From NCBI RefSeq assembly GCF_031755915.1, contig NC_083381.1, positions 8,072,501 to 8,136,500 on the forward strand: 64,000 nt of DNA, read 5' to 3'. The stretch comes from Ziziphus jujuba. Its lineage: Eukaryota; Streptophyta; Magnoliopsida; Rosales; Rhamnaceae. The stretch's first letter is position 1, and each line of letters begins with the position of its first letter. Positions 34,036-47,869 of the stretch are shown one piece after another. The notes beneath the pieces were generated by a model that saw only the letters and a program-made list of their open reading frames with translations, was not told the origin of the DNA and did not search any database. The position numbers and the translations under genes were made by a program.

Positions 34036-34886
34036 ATTGTGCAAAAATATTAAATAATTTCTTCGCTGTCCTGAGTTTTTGTCAGCAATCTTGTTTAAAG
34101 TTAATTGCTTAATTTTTCTCTAATCAAAACTGACTGTTCCAATTTAAAAAAGGGATTAATTTTTTTTTTTTAAAAAAGGAAAATTCGTCCAAAATCATGA
34201 TTTTGCATGTTTGCAACCTAGTCCACATTCTCGGCCTACCATGAAGCAAGTATCTCATACGTACGCAGATTTAGTATAGGCCAGGAGGCAAGTGAACCCC
34301 TCAAATTTTTTCTCCTTTTTTATAAAAAAAATATATACATATATATATATATATATATTCACATATTTATTTTTTAAAATCAATTTTTTTAAATTATAGG
34401 TAGTTCCTCCTCTCAAAAATTGAATAGTATCCATTTAGTTTTCCTTTTAGAAAAATATTTTATTTTCTTTATATCTATTAAGCATTTTTTTTTTTTTTTG
34501 TAAATTATGATTCTTAATTTTTTTTTTCCCTTATAATCTACCTTTTCTGCTGGAAATAAGCGAAACTGTTTATATCATTACTCATCCTAAACTTTTCTAT
34601 CTTTTCTAGTCATATTGGTGTCTGTAAATTTATTAGTTTAACTAACTTTTAGTTTTTTTTTTTTTTTTTCTAACTTTGCTTAGAAATTAAAGGTTCTTAC
34701 ATTACCATTGCTTTAAAAAATATCTTTTATTACACAATAATGCTTCTAAACTGAACTTTCGTATCACCGCTGATTTGATATGCTATCAACTTCATTACCA
34801 TCATGATTAGAGCGTCTTCATTATACATTGAAGGATTTTTTATCCACCAATTTGGATATCTTGAACATACGGTTGCAATACTCAAT
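34036..34886. other. AT-rich end of unit 1, nothing recognised
   Basis: Poly-T and (TA)n tracts, with no coding potential. It ends at the tandem junction near 34887. Confidence 0.5.
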
Positions 34887-35389
34887 AATATTATTTACTA
34901 TAATGACATGTTAAATTCAATGATTTTTTTTTTTTTTGTGAATATGTTAAATTCAATGATTGTATTCTATTGCATAGGACTTTATTAAGGTAAATTTTCA
35001 ATAAATGAGACATCGCTATATATATTATATAGTTTTTTTTTTTTCCATATGTATGCGGTTGGAAAATTGAATTAGAATGTGCAAGAAATAATCAGTCTAC
35101 CATCAGATTGTTCTCAAATAAACTATATATTTGTAATCTCTCATGAAAAATATTATGTTTTATAATATAAACCATTTTAAAATTGTTAATTTATAACATT
35201 ACCACCTTAACAAAATCATTACGTGCTAAATCTGCATGGTGAAATGGTAACTTAGTCTTTAATATATCATTATGGCTTGCATTATAAAGTGGAAAATAGT
35301 TTCCCTTATATCAAAATTATATATAATAGTATTTATATATCTGGCTGTATATAATAGCATTATAAGTGGTAATTTATCTAACATCTTGT

Positions 35390-35937
35390 TTTGTTTGGTA
35401 ATTAGTTAGACTATCGGTGACCAATTTACTTGGGTTTGCTTGTTTCTCTATCTTTTAGAACCAAATTACGATTGGTCATTGTATATCAATACTAGAGACC
35501 AACATATTGGTTCCTAGTATCAATTTTGGTGACCAAAGCATTTTGGTTGCTAAAACTCCTTGATTTTATGTTTTTTTCATTTTTTCTTAATCATTTTTTA
35601 ATTACTTAGACTATTAGTGACAATATTTTTGGTAGCTGATACCTTTTTTTCGGCGACCAACTTGTTTTGGTTGCTGATAGGTCATTTTCTCGCCCAAAAA
35701 AAGGCCGGAATAGTTTCCCGCTCTCATGTTCAACAACCAAATGATTTTTGATCATTGAAACTTAGAATTAGAGACCAAAGTAATGGTCGTTGAAAGTGAA
35801 ACACTGTTATTTTACTATCTGAATTACCAAAAATTTCAATGATCAATTTTTGGTCACTGATCGTCTATTTTAATGACAAAAATGTTTTGGTCGCTAAAGG
35901 TTAGTCACTAAATCCCTTTTTTTTTGTAGTGCTATTA
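35390..35937. repeat. CACTA right subterminal repeat array, unit 2
   Basis: Same array as at 16930-17353, ending 'tttttttttgtagtg'. It keeps extra motif copies near 35565-35685 that are missing from unit 1. The left half of the CACTA element is not part of the duplicated unit. Confidence 0.75.
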
Positions 35938-35969
35938 AAATTCTCCCCTGACCATATAAATCCCTCTAG

Positions 35970-37533
35970 ACTATAAACCCACATATAAGCAAATACTTGG
36001 ATAAACTTAAATAACCGTAAACCAATAATTTAAATTTTATAAAACTGTGGATCGATATTTAAAAAAAATATACAATGAATAAAATTATTTTAAATAAACA
36101 TAAGCATCTAAACATTTTTGAATTTTATAAAATACCAATTAATAATAATTTGTTATATAACACACTAAATCCAAATTTAATTGTAAATAAATATATGTAT
36201 CATTTATTTTACCTCAAAATATAATTTAAAAAGTATATATCACTCACAGTACTAACATATGCTCATCCCTTGCTCTACTATGGGGTTCTCCACAAGTTAG
36301 TCACATGCCTAACATATACTATAAATACTATTTAAAGATCAAATACATGATCCATGAAGAGTAGAATGGGCTAAATATTTAAAAATTTACTTTTACTGAG
36401 TTCTCAAAGATGGACGCTAAGGAAGTCCAGCCATACAATAACCATAAATGAACTATTGTCCAAATATTTGAGGTTTTCTTATTTATGCTCGATTTCATGA
36501 AATTGAATATTTCAATAACCTTTATTAATCACTATGAACCTAAACGCGATGAGAATTCTCAAGATAAACTTCCCACACAGACCAATGTTTACAGTAATTG
36601 CTAAAATTAGCTCAAAAATAGTAACATTTTAAATACTCATCTATGATTGGCAAACTATATACCAAATGAAAGTTTGCAAGACAAAGTTTGAGAATACTTA
36701 GCTCAAATTAATCAAACTTGATGCTGGTGGCTGGAAAATGGTCTTGATTTTTCGACTAAATTTCAAATCATCATATCTCTCAAATAGTTAGGACCTCAGG
36801 AAAATGGAAGCCATATATTCAAAATCAAAGGGTCAAAAATAGGAGGAACAAAGATATGGGTCGGGCTACATCTATTGGAAAATAGCCAAATCACCATGGC
36901 TTTGCTGGCCTAATCTTGGCTCTTCTAGTGGCAGTTAGTCATGAAATTTGACGGCTGAGGTTGCCAGTGCCTGGGCTTTGAATATGGCTGAAGCGTGTTA
37001 GAGTTCAATGGTGGGAAAATGGTCAATTTTGGCCAAACCATTGAGAGAGAGAGAGAGAGAGAGAGTTCTGTGTATGGAGACAGAAAAAGAAGAAAATAAA
37101 AAAGAAAAGAAGTTGGCCACGTGTCACATGTAGATTGGTGACACATGGCACCCATCAATGATTTTTTCAAACATCTGTTTACATGCTTTTTAATAAAACT
37201 ACCAAGTAAAATAAGTGCTAAAAAAATAAATGCACCTTGACATAAGTCAAGGAAATGATTTATACAAATAAAAAGTCAACCTTAGCCTTGCTCAAACAGT
37301 CCAGACCTCACTTTGATCTAACCATAACTTTCTGATCTAAATTCATATTTTAGCTTGCTACTCGTCTACGAACTCGTGATGATGAATAATTCGCAATAAT
37401 ACCCTGGTCAAAATGAAAGTCTAGCCATGCCAAAAAGTCAACTATGTTACCCACTCGGTCAACTGTAGTCAACTTCGATCAAAATTGGTCAAAAATCAAA
37501 TTCTGAGTGTTTTCTCGAGTTGGGATGTTATCA
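35970..37533 (+). mobile_element. Old diverged LTR, 5'-truncated (unit 2)
   Basis: Counterpart of 17400-18980, ending 'gggatgttatca'. The GA microsatellite at 37045-37064 is shorter than in unit 1. Several percent of bases differ from unit 1 by eye. Confidence 0.6.
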
Positions 37534-38882
37534 TTGCTCTGATTCTAGTGGATCTAACCCACACGGCCACCGCTTTCCAACTACCCATCATGCTAGCAAT
37601 GCCTTAGTGCCTTTCAATTGCCAATAAAGTTGTCCACGTGTTGGTGAAAGGCCATGGAAACAGGCAACGTCCACATCATCCGATTCCTAAATTTCAATCA
37701 TTTCAAGTCAAGGCCTAAGTTCTTTCGCCCTAATTTGGACCTTTTAAAGTTGATGGGGACTTCTATTTAACTTAATTTGAGCTTGTTTAAGGCATACGAA
37801 ACAGACAACTTTTGCAGCATTTTTCGATGGAAAATCCATCCATCGTCGGCCACTTTTGCTAAGTTAAGCTAAGCATTTCTAATCCTTGTATTTCAAGCTT
37901 TTATTTGGTATATTGCTTGTCCATTATTATTGAATATTTAAGATTTTGCTATTGTTGAAGTAAAGATTTCGTATAAATTTTAGTTTGGCTAATAATTCTT
38001 CTACCATTTTGGATTTATGCTCCTATTTGTTATTCTGCTTTCCCTATTGTATTTAGAATTTATAGCCAATGCTGTTTTTAAATTCCTTATGAGTTTATGT
38101 GAAAACCAACTTAGCCTATGAGCTTTGCATATGAAGAGAACTAGGTAATGAAGTTGACAAATGGTAGATAATGACTATTGTAGTAACACTCCAATAAAGC
38201 ACCACATTATTCCTTAAACCTTACTATAAGATTTTTTTCATAAAGAGCAGCACTTCAGTAATAAAATAACAGTAGTAACAAGGAAAAAAAATAAATAAAT
38301 ATAGTAATCCAATGCAGTAGTAATCAGAGGCGACTAAGATTTTCATCCAGTACAGAATTAAGACAAATACTATGAATTATGAAATGAGTATTACAAGAAA
38401 ATAAAGGAAGAAAATGATCTCCTTGGAACACAGCAGTGGATAGAAAGCGTCAAACTCACCGTCAGATGATCAGTGCCTACTAAACCTGGACCTAAGGGAA
38501 CATATTTAAAAACAAAAAAATAATGAGATACTAATCATCCTAGTTAGTGATACCCAACTACAGAAACAAAATATGATACTATAAAATAAAGTCAATTAAT
38601 AATAAAAAAATAAATAAGCAAATAAATATATAATTAAGGAAATAGATAAATAAATAAATAAGAAACTAAATTTTAAGAATTTTCTCTCAAAACCCTTACT
38701 AATTTTGAAAGAACCCATAATTTTTTTATTCCCCAAAAATCAAGAAAATAATTAAAAACATAATTCACTTAAAATTAAAATAACAATGAAAATTATTTGG
38801 TAAACAAATATTAAATTTAGGAAAAATAAAATAAAATCATAAAAAAAATTTATATAAGGGAAATTTTAATATAAAAATTAAT

Positions 38883-40621
38883 TGTTAGGTCTAAAATATT
38901 GTTGATTTGATGCCATATTTATAGCTTAATATTTATTAGTTTGTGTTAATTTGTTATGGAAAGATATTTAATTATGTATTTTTCTTAATCTAGGTTAAGG
39001 AGGAAGAATTTCAAGAAAAAAACCATAAAAATGGACACCTTAGGTCAAATTATGGTGGGAAGCAAGATTTGAGCTCGAACGAATTAAGCATTAAAAAGAT
39101 TCCAAAAAGATACCTTGAAGATTCTATAAAGATTCTATCGGGAATTTCATGATGGAAGTGGATGTCATATGAATCATCACAATTTGATGATTTCAAATGT
39201 CTCATTATTTTTTAATTTCAAGGTGTGAGCAAAAAGATATCATCATTTAAAGTTTGGAATTTATGAAAAGGAATATTCTAGTTAAATCTCCACCATTGAT
39301 CAAAAAGAGGGAATCAATGCAATTTGAGGGCCAAGATAAAAACAAGTGGCAATAATTGGTTAATTTATCATTAATGAGACACATGTCATGTCACATGCTT
39401 CATTAAGGGTAAATTAGACTAATTAACTATTCTTTTAGGAGGAATTAGATAAAAGGAAAGTATTGGAGAGCAAGTAATATGAAGTTTCCTTTTTACACAT
39501 GAAATTCATCTAACCCTCTTCATGGCCTAAAAAAGGTATCTTACAAGACTCCCATATTGAAAATAAAGAGAGAGAAAGGTTCCAAAGGTCCTATATATAT
39601 AGCTCCCACGACATTGAAGGAAGATATACAAGTTTAGAGAGTTATTTAAGAGCTTTTAGGAGGCTTAAATAGAAACAAACCAAATTTTGGGAGTTTCTAA
39701 GATTCTCTTAAGGGTTCTAAAGTTTTAAAGTTTTAGAGTTTGATAAGATTAATTGAAGAGCTTGGAGGAAGCATAGAGATGTGGGCTTGCTTGGAGAAGA
39801 AGGCCATGACTTTAAGAGCTCTTGGAGGAGAATTTCTTCAATAGTTTTTATTCTCTTTTCCTTTCTCTTTAATTGTGAATCTTATTATGTTTAATAATTA
39901 TGGATGTTGAATTTATTTTTTCCATGAACTAATTTTCATAGCTAGAGCTATGATGTAGCCCTAACTATGAAGGTTTAATTATTTTAATATATGTTGAGTT
40001 TTATTTAATTAGTAATATGTTTTGTAAATAAATCATTGGTATGCTTAATGCTTTCATAGGCAGAATGAATGAATGATTTTAATAATATTTGAGCTTGGAA
40101 AAGGATAATATTATAGATCTCCAATGATTTACATGAATGCATAATTGATTGGAAAATAATTATGTCTCATGCCATATTATTTGCTTAATCTATGCTTAAT
40201 GAATTTTCATGATTTAATTTATAGGCCGGAAGGAATAAATTAGGTTATGTGAATGTTATCAATTGTGAGTGGAAACTACTTTTGATTAATTTTGTGATTA
40301 AGTATGGTTAACAAAATTACTAGTTAATTAAATTCACATATTTAAGTAATTAAATTAGAATAGTTAGTGGTGAAATCAAATGCCCTGTTATTCATAATTA
40401 TCAATTTAACTCTCTCTTTACTTGAAATTGATAAAATTTTAATTGATTGCTTTTGTTTAATTTAGTTTATTTATTTTCAATTACTATCTTAAATTTCAGT
40501 TCAAATATTACCAAAACCTAATTATCTTTGGTACTTAATTCTTAATCCCTTGGGTACGACAACCCTATTTTTCCATTTTGTTACTTGAAAACGATTCGTG
40601 CACTTGCGAGTTGATTTTACA
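38883..40621 (+). repeat. 5' LTR of the non-autonomous element
   Basis: TATA-like 'cctatatatatagc' near 39590. I count about 20 mismatches to the 3' LTR in the first 300 bases and fewer later, so the insertion is not very recent. Confidence 0.92.
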
Positions 40622-40632
40622 CATCAAGTTTT

Positions 40633-40650
40633 TGGCGCCGTTGCCGGGGA
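40633..40650 (+). other. Primer-binding site, tRNA-Asp
   Basis: 'tggcgccgttgccgggga' is complementary to the 3' end of plant tRNA-Asp(GUC) including CCA, 11 bases after the LTR end. Confidence 0.88.
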
Positions 40651-41030
40651 TTACGGCATTAATATTAATTCAGATTGGGTTTAGTAGTATTTTGAATATT
40701 GTTTCTTATTTTAATTTTTTTATATTTATTTCTTAGTTTTGGTTTTAGTGTTGCATGCTAGGGTTTTAATTATTTGCTTGTTTGGCCAACTTGCTTTGAA
40801 TTTTTATTACTTATTTTGTGGTACTTAAGATCAAAATTTTATTTTTAATTTATTGGTGTCTAGGTTAAAAGTTATGCCTACTTAGGGGTTTTTCTTATTT
40901 TCAACTTTTGTTTATCTTTATTATTCTCAATTTTAGTTTGTATATTATGGTTTAATTTTAATTGTTTGCTTGATAAACTTGCAATTAATTTGAACCTTTG
41001 TTTTGTTAGTGTTTTCTTTTTAGGAAAACC

Positions 41031-42331
41031 ATGGAATATCAAGCTTATAGTCGTCAACCTTATTGGGATTATGGGGTGCCAACTAGTTCTCCAAGTGAAA
41101 ATTTTATTGAGTTACAAAAGAATCTTGCTATGATGTCTAAACTCGTTGCAAATTTTAGAGTTCAAGCTGTATCTTGTGAATGGTGTGGAGTAAATCACTC
41201 AAGCAAAAATTGTCAAGTGGGGAATCCTTTTGCATTAGAAGACTCAATTGAAGACTTATCAAGACAATATAATCAAGTTGCAAATTTTGGGATTCAAGCT
41301 ATAACATGTCAATGGTGTGAGGCAATCATTTAAGTGAACATTGTCAAGTGGGAAATCATTTTGCTCCGGAAGAGCCATTCGAAGACTTTCCAAAGCATAA
41401 TTTTTATTCCAACACATATAATTATGGATGGAGTGATCAACAAAGTTATTCAAGGTATGATAATTCAGATCTTTCAAATTATCAAGTGAGCACATCTTTG
41501 ATCGAGTGTATGGAAAGGCATAGGGAAACATTTTCTAAATGTTATGAAGTGATTGGCAAGTTGCAAAATCAATATTCTCCAAGTACAAACTTTCAAGTTC
41601 AATTAGAGCAACCAATGACAACTTTTTCACAAGGATCTCAAGAAGACTTGGAAACTAACATGGAAATTACTTGTAATAAGCAAGTTGATGAATTTGAATC
41701 CTTTCAAGAGCCACATAATGATAACAAAGAATTTGAGGAACATGAAGAGGTGTCTACAAGGAGTGAAATGCAATAAGAATCTTCAATTTTGGATAATTTT
41801 AATGAGGAACACACACATGACCAAGATTGCCCACCAAAAGAAGTTTCCCAACGCACTATCACTAGTTCATGGGAAGTTTCTAATTTTTCTTCAAATTCAT
41901 TGCAAAAAGGGCTTAAGGATCATGAAGAGGATAAGTCAAGGAATCAATCAAGCCAAAATTTGGCCAAATCCGATGAGGATAAAGCTATGACCTCACTTCA
42001 AGAAGATTGCTTACCAACAGAGGCTAAATCTCAACTTTTCAAGCCAAATATTGAATTTTCAAGAGCCCAAGATGTATATCCATGCTCCAAAAATGCAATT
42101 GAGGTTGAATGCACCCCTAAAGGAGATAAACAAAGTATTTTTGGACCTAAAAGAATCCAATCTACCAAAAAGAAAGTTCAATTCATGCTTTTAGTTCAAA
42201 TTGAGACTTATATAGTACAAGGAGTTAAAAGTTTGCTAAGGCAACAAGATTATCATCATGCACAATTTCCATATCATAAGTTTGGACAATATTATGAGGA
42301 TGAAATCACTTACATATTTAATCCAGATTGA
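41031..42331 (+). pseudogene. gag-like frame with duplicated zinc-knuckle module
   Basis: The first frame (41031-41333) starts MEYQAYSRQPYWDYG. Residues 49-61 form a zinc knuckle, CEWCGVNHSSKNC (C-X2-C-X3-H-X4-C). A second module, beginning again with 'VANFGIQAITCQWC', follows about 40 residues later. A frameshift near 41320 cuts the second knuckle, whose remaining H and C lie in the frame of 41348-41776. A TAA at 41774-41776 then interrupts the same frame before 41789-42331. The rest is hydrophilic and acidic without recognised domains. It is probably a nucleocapsid-like protein of the element; the link to true gag is inferred. Confidence 0.6.
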
Positions 42332-44202
42332 ACATCAAAAGGATGAAGTCAAGCTAATCACTTTAAACAAGCGCTCTTGGGAGGCAACCCAAGTTTCTTT
42401 CTTTACCTTATATTTATCTATTTATTTTAGTTGTTTTTAGTTGTTTTCCTGTTTTAGGATGTTTTTGATGTGTTTTATTTGAATTCTTGCAAGGTTTTAA
42501 GATGTTTAGGTGCAAAAGAGCAAAAGATGAATGTTGAGAATTTCAAGTCTAAAGCTAGATTTTTGAAGTATAACCACCTTGAATATGCATTGGAGTACAT
42601 CAAATTGTATGGGCACGTGCCTTTCTTTTTGGATGCATGGTGTGTAGGCAAAATGCAACATGTAGGTTTTTCCCAAGTTTTCGCATTGCGAGGAACATTC
42701 CATGTCTTCAAAGGGGATTATTCTTTACCTTTTGTTTACTTTTGCTTTATTTTATGTTTTTCACAATGAGGACATTGTTCATTTTAAGTTTGGGGTGAAA
42801 AGCATGCTTTGCATCTTTTAAATCTTGTCCCTTTAAGTGTTTTTATTAGTTTTCAAACATGTTAGTTTTAGTTTTTATTTTCCTTCATTATTAAAAAAAA
42901 AAGAAAAAGAAAATTGTTTTTGTGGTGTTTTCTTAAGTACTTTAATGAGCCAATGATAAGACTATGATTGAAAATAAATTGGTTTTTAGGTAGTGGATTT
43001 GTTTTTGTGTATGCTTAAATACTTGAAATTATATTCACATGTTGTTACTTTCAATAAATTTTGAGCACATAATCAATAATGCATAATTTAGATTGTGTTT
43101 TGAAGAAGGTTTGCATGAATTAGAGTACTTTATTATTAATTGAACTCTAGAACTTGCTTGATTATTGCTTGAGGCGAAATCCTAGGTGAATGCATTACTA
43201 AGAAGATGATTTAGGCCATCTTTGTTTAAGTTTGAGCCTTTCAAGCCTACCTAAAACATTATCTTCCACTAGTACCTTATTTGAGCCTTTAGGATGCATA
43301 AAGATGTATTAGAGCCTTTTGTTCATTAAAGCACATTTGCTTACCTTTTTTGAGCCTTAAATTTCTTTTTGTCTACCTTGAGCATACTATAAAGAGAGCT
43401 TTAATTGAATTGATATGAATATATGCTTATGAGTTAGTGGGAGTGTTGAAGAAAATGGAAAAAAATGAAGTTTGGAGGTTAAGTATTTGGTGAATTTGGC
43501 TTTATTATGTATTTTTGTGTAAATTTGAGGTTTGAATGTGTAATAAGAAGAAAAATGAGGGCGTTTAGTGCAAAAGAAAAAAAAAGCAAAACAATTGAAA
43601 AAAACATATATATATATATATATGTGATGTGAAAAAGAACAAAAAATATATATACAATGAAAAGGAAAAATAGAAGATTTGTAAAGTTTATATTGAAAGT
43701 TGAAAGAAGAAAAGAAAATCTAAGAAGGAAACAAATTTTGTAAGTAATTTATTCATTGATATTTAATTTTAGCTTTCTTTCTTTGATTTATTATATCCTA
43801 TCCTTTTCTTTCTTTAGCTATATCCATTAGCCTTAACAATAAAAGCCATGAAGTCCTAATAATTTAAGGTGGTGCATTAACCTACATTAGTGGAGAGTGA
43901 TAATTAAGTCAAACATATGGTAATTCATACTTTATTATCAATCTTTAATTCTTGTAAATTTATTCAAGCATATGATAATTAAGTATATAAATTGATTTCC
44001 ACACACACAAATTGGAAGTATCATATATGTTGGATAGAAGATAAGGTATTGAGTTACATAATTACTTTGAAACCATTTGAAAAGTCATATGTTATACAAT
44101 CTTTGAGGCACCTCATTAAACTATCTTATGTTCTTTAAAAGATTGATTTTTCTTATTCTTCTTCTTTGCTAGGGACTAGCAAATCTTAAGTTTGGGGGTA
44201 TT
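42332..44202 (+). other. 3' internal region of the non-autonomous element
   Basis: One frame (42470-42769) is open for 99 codons without a recognised domain. After it, 'ggacattgttcattttaagt' followed by 'ttgggg' resembles the tail of the element (44180-44200). The rest is AT-rich, with a (TA)n tract near 43609. No pol. Confidence 0.5.
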
Positions 44203-45941
44203 TGTTAGGTCTAAAATATTGATAATTTGATGCCATATTTATAGCTTAATATTTGTTAGTTTGTGTTAATTTGTTATGGAAAGATACTTAATTATCTATT
44301 TTTCTTAGTCTAGGTTAAGGAGGAAGAATTTCAAGAAAACAACCATCAAAATGGACTCCTTGGGTCAAATTATGGTAGGAAGTAAGATTTGAGCTCGAAC
44401 GAACTAAGCATCAAAAAGATTCCAAAAAAATACCTTGAAGATTCCATAAAGATTCTATCGTGAATTTCATGATGGAAGTGGATGTCATCTGAATCATCAC
44501 AATCTGATGATTTCAAATGTCTCATTATTTTTTAATTTCAAGGTGCGAGCAAAAAGATATCATCATTTAAAGTTTGGAATTTATAAAAAGGAATATTCTA
44601 GTTAAATCTCCACCATTGATCAAAAGAGGGAATCAATGCAATTTGAGGGCCAAGATAAAAAAAAAGTGGCAATAATTGGTTAATTTATCAGTAATGAGGC
44701 ACATGACATGTCACATGCTTCATTAAGGGTAAATTAGACTAATTAATTATTTTTTTAGGAGGAATTAGATAAAAGGAAAGTATTGGAGAGCAAGTAATAT
44801 AAAGTTTCCTTTTTACACATGAAATTCATTCAACCCTCTTCATGGCCTAAAAAAGGTATCTTACAAGACTTCCACATTGAAAATAAAGAGAGAAAACGAT
44901 TCCCAAAGTCCTATATATATAGTTCCCACGACATTCAAGGAAGATATACAAGTTTAGAGAGTTATTTAAGAGCTTTTAGGAGGCTTAAATAGAAACAAAC
45001 CAAATTTTGGGAGTTTCTAAGATTCTCTTAAGGGTTCTAGAGTTTTAAAGTTTTAGAGTTTGATAAGATCAATTGGAGAGCTTGGAGGAAGCATAGAGAA
45101 GTGGGCTTGCTTGGAGAGGAAGGCCACGACTTTAAGAGCTCTTGGAGGAGAATTTCTTCAATATTTTTTATTCTCTTTTCCTTTCTCTTTAATTGTGAAT
45201 CTTATTATTTTTAATAATTATGGATGTTGAATTTATTTTTTCCATGAACTAATTTCATAGCTAGAGCTATGATGTAACCCTAACTATGAAGGTTTAATTA
45301 TTTTAATATATGTTGAGTTTTATTTAATTAGTAATATGTTTTGTTAATAAATCATTGGTATGCTTAATGTTTTCATAGGCTGGAATGAATGAATGATTTT
45401 AATAATATTTGAGCTTGGAAAATGATAATATTATAGATTTCCAATGATTTACATAAATGCATAATTGATTGGAAAATAATTATGTCTCATGCCATATTAT
45501 TTGCTTAATCTATGCTTAATGAATTTTCATGATTTAATTTATAGGCCAGAAGGAATAAATTAGGTTATGTGAATGTTATCAATTGTGAGTGGAAACAACT
45601 TTTGATTAATTTTGTGATTAAGTGTGGTTAACAAAATTACTAGTTAATTAAAATCACATATTTAAGTCATTAAATTGGAATAGTTAGTGGTGAAATCAAA
45701 TACCCTATTATTCATAATTATCAATTTAACTTTCTCTTTACTTGAAATTGATAAAATTTTAATTGATTGCTTTTGTTTAATTTAGTTTATTTATTTTCAA
45801 TTACCATCTTAAATTTCAGTTCAAACATTACCAAAATCTAATTATCTTTGGTACTTAATTCTTAATCCCTTGGGTACGACAACCCTATTTTTCCACTTTA
45901 TTACTTGAAAACGATTCGTACACTTGCGAGTTGATTTTACA
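44203..45941 (+). repeat. 3' LTR of the non-autonomous element
   Basis: Same length as the 5' LTR and directly after the purine tract. It ends 'gattttaca' before the 'taaat' flank. Confidence 0.92.
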
Positions 45942-47869
45942 TAAATTAACATGAATATATAAAATTATGATTAAATAAGTTAATGAAATAATAAAATTAA
46001 TATTATGGGATAAAATTAAATCCAACAATTTAAATAATTTATAAAATAGTATTTTATATAATTTGAAAACATAAATTTGAAATAAATAATTAAAATATAA
46101 TAAAGTACATTTTAAAATATTTTTTTGTTTAAAAGAAACGAGGAAAAACAACTTGATGCACTCACTATATACCAAATGGTACCAGGCAATATTCAATGTC
46201 CCAAGTACCACTCTCACGGGGAGGTTAAAAAGAAAAATTGGCAAACAGTTACCTTAATATCCCAAAGAGTCGATGCCAACAACCAGCCATCTTGCGGCCA
46301 AGGGAGGTGACTAATACTCACTGTGCAAAATACTTGCTAACCTTCTCGCCAATAGCCCCCACAGTATGGCGATGCATACATGTGCGCTGATCATAAATAC
46401 AGTACAGATTACCAGTACTATATAGTACATTTAAAACCATAAAATTAGCAATATCATAAATACCAAAATTTTCATAAAATACCACTGGTTTAGTACATTC
46501 TTTTAAGCCCATAAAATTCCACAATTTCTTTCAAACCACTATCGTAAATCCAACAATTTAAATAATTCAATTCTTACCACAATAAATTCAATTCCATAAA
46601 TTATTTAAATACACAAATATATTTTTATACATAAGAAATTTAATACTATTATTTTCCTTAAATCCTTAAAAATTGATTTGTGAAAAATTATGTTAAATCA
46701 AATGAAATTTAGACATAAATACACATAAATATTATTTATTATGCATACTAAATTTAACAATATTTTAAACCAAGTATTTCCTTCAAATCCGTAAAATAAA
46801 TTTATGCATCAATTATATATAAAATCACATAAATTGCAAAAAATAATTTAATAATAATTTTTATTCAATTTAAACCATATCATAAAATTTTTGAGAATTT
46901 AAACAACATAAATATATGTATTACAACTCAAAAATAGATTTAAGAAAATGGATCACTCACCTGAAATACGTGGTTCACTTGTGATCCTCAATAGAATCGG
47001 TCCCACGATTTACACAGGTGCCTAAGATATAATCAAAACACAATTTCCATGAAAATAATATTTTAATCAGTTAAAATGTACATAGTTTACCAGTGGGAGC
47101 TAATACAAATATTATCCAAAATAGGCAAATTATATATCAAACATAGCTTATGAAGTGAGGATCACAAATTGGGTTTTGCCTCTCGGAGACCATATCGATG
47201 GTGGTCGGGATCTCACCGGGAAGCTTAGGTACTAACTATTCTCAAATCTCCTAATCTAGTGAGATTTGGATGAAATGGATCTCATATTTGAGTTCAAGGA
47301 GGTCAAAATAGGTGGAAAAACGGTGAGGGACATGTCAGAAACTCATCAGAATCAAGGAATCCGATGAGTTGCTACAGTCGCCAGGTAATGTCACTGGTGC
47401 TAGTACATTCGACTGCAATTGGCCGCCAAAATTTGTGGGAAGATTGGCTGGAAGGTGGGCTACATGGCTATAATGGCGATAAGAATAGAGGGTGGTCGGA
47501 TTGGGAGAAAACAACCGATGAAGCAAGCGACACCGCAATCAAAAATCTCACCTATGCTGGTGCATTTCCAGCCTGCCAGTCGTGAAACTTGGCCAGCCGG
47601 TCAATGCAAAATTCTACCCATAGCAACAAGTTAACCATGGGCCCCACTCAATCAAACTCGATTAATTTGGTCAAACTCAATCAGCGCACAAAAAATTTTG
47701 GCATATTTCAAGATGGGGTGTTACATTTTCCTGTTTCACTAATCAGTATAATTTATAATAAGAACCTTATGGAAAGATTTGTATATTTACATTTGTTTTT
47801 CTTAGATGCATGAGATAGTAACAATATTCTCCATATGTATACAATTGATTTCAGCATGCAAATTATTCG

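Larger units (their letters stand above)
16421..34886 (+). repeat. Tandem duplication, unit 1 (18.5 kb)
   Basis: Sequence from 'aatattattaactataatga' at 16421 is repeated from 34887 and again from 63841. The unit's right end (to 34886) matches the sequence up to 63840. Homology does not extend left of 16421, so this is the left edge of the array. The breakpoint lies inside the CACTA-like element, near a (TA)n tract, with about 9 bases of AT-rich microhomology. Unit 1 lacks three insertions found in unit 2. It carries its own LTR composite (24379-27387) and small deletions, one in the CACTA subterminal region and one near 28882. Confidence 0.95.
38883..45941 (+). mobile_element. Non-autonomous LTR retrotransposon, complete, 7.06 kb
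   Basis: LTRs are 38883-40621 and 44203-45941 (1739 bases each), starting 'tgttaggtct' and ending 'gattttaca'. Flanks are 'ttaat' and 'taaat'; unit 1 has a single uninterrupted 'aaaaataaattaac' here, so the target duplication was probably TAAAT with one later change. A primer site for tRNA-Asp lies at 40633-40650, and a 'tttgggggta' purine tract at 44191-44200. The interior has a broken gag-like frame and no protease, RT, RNase H or integrase. It must have been mobilised by a partner element. Primer type and tract resemble Athila/Tat-related elements (inference). Confidence 0.92.
38175..47725 (+). mobile_element. Old diverged LTR, second copy (unit 2), split by a later element
   Basis: Counterpart of 19621-22092. 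The LTR sequence runs 38175-38882 and 45942-47725 and ends 'gatggggtgttaca'. Between the two parts sits the non-autonomous LTR element 38883-45941. The frames at 47335-47634 are the same LTR-internal frames as in unit 1. Confidence 0.7.

Noticed and set aside
41259..41531. Minus-strand frame of 90 codons inside the non-autonomous element
   Set aside because: Shadow of the gag-like frame on the plus strand, with no recognisable features.
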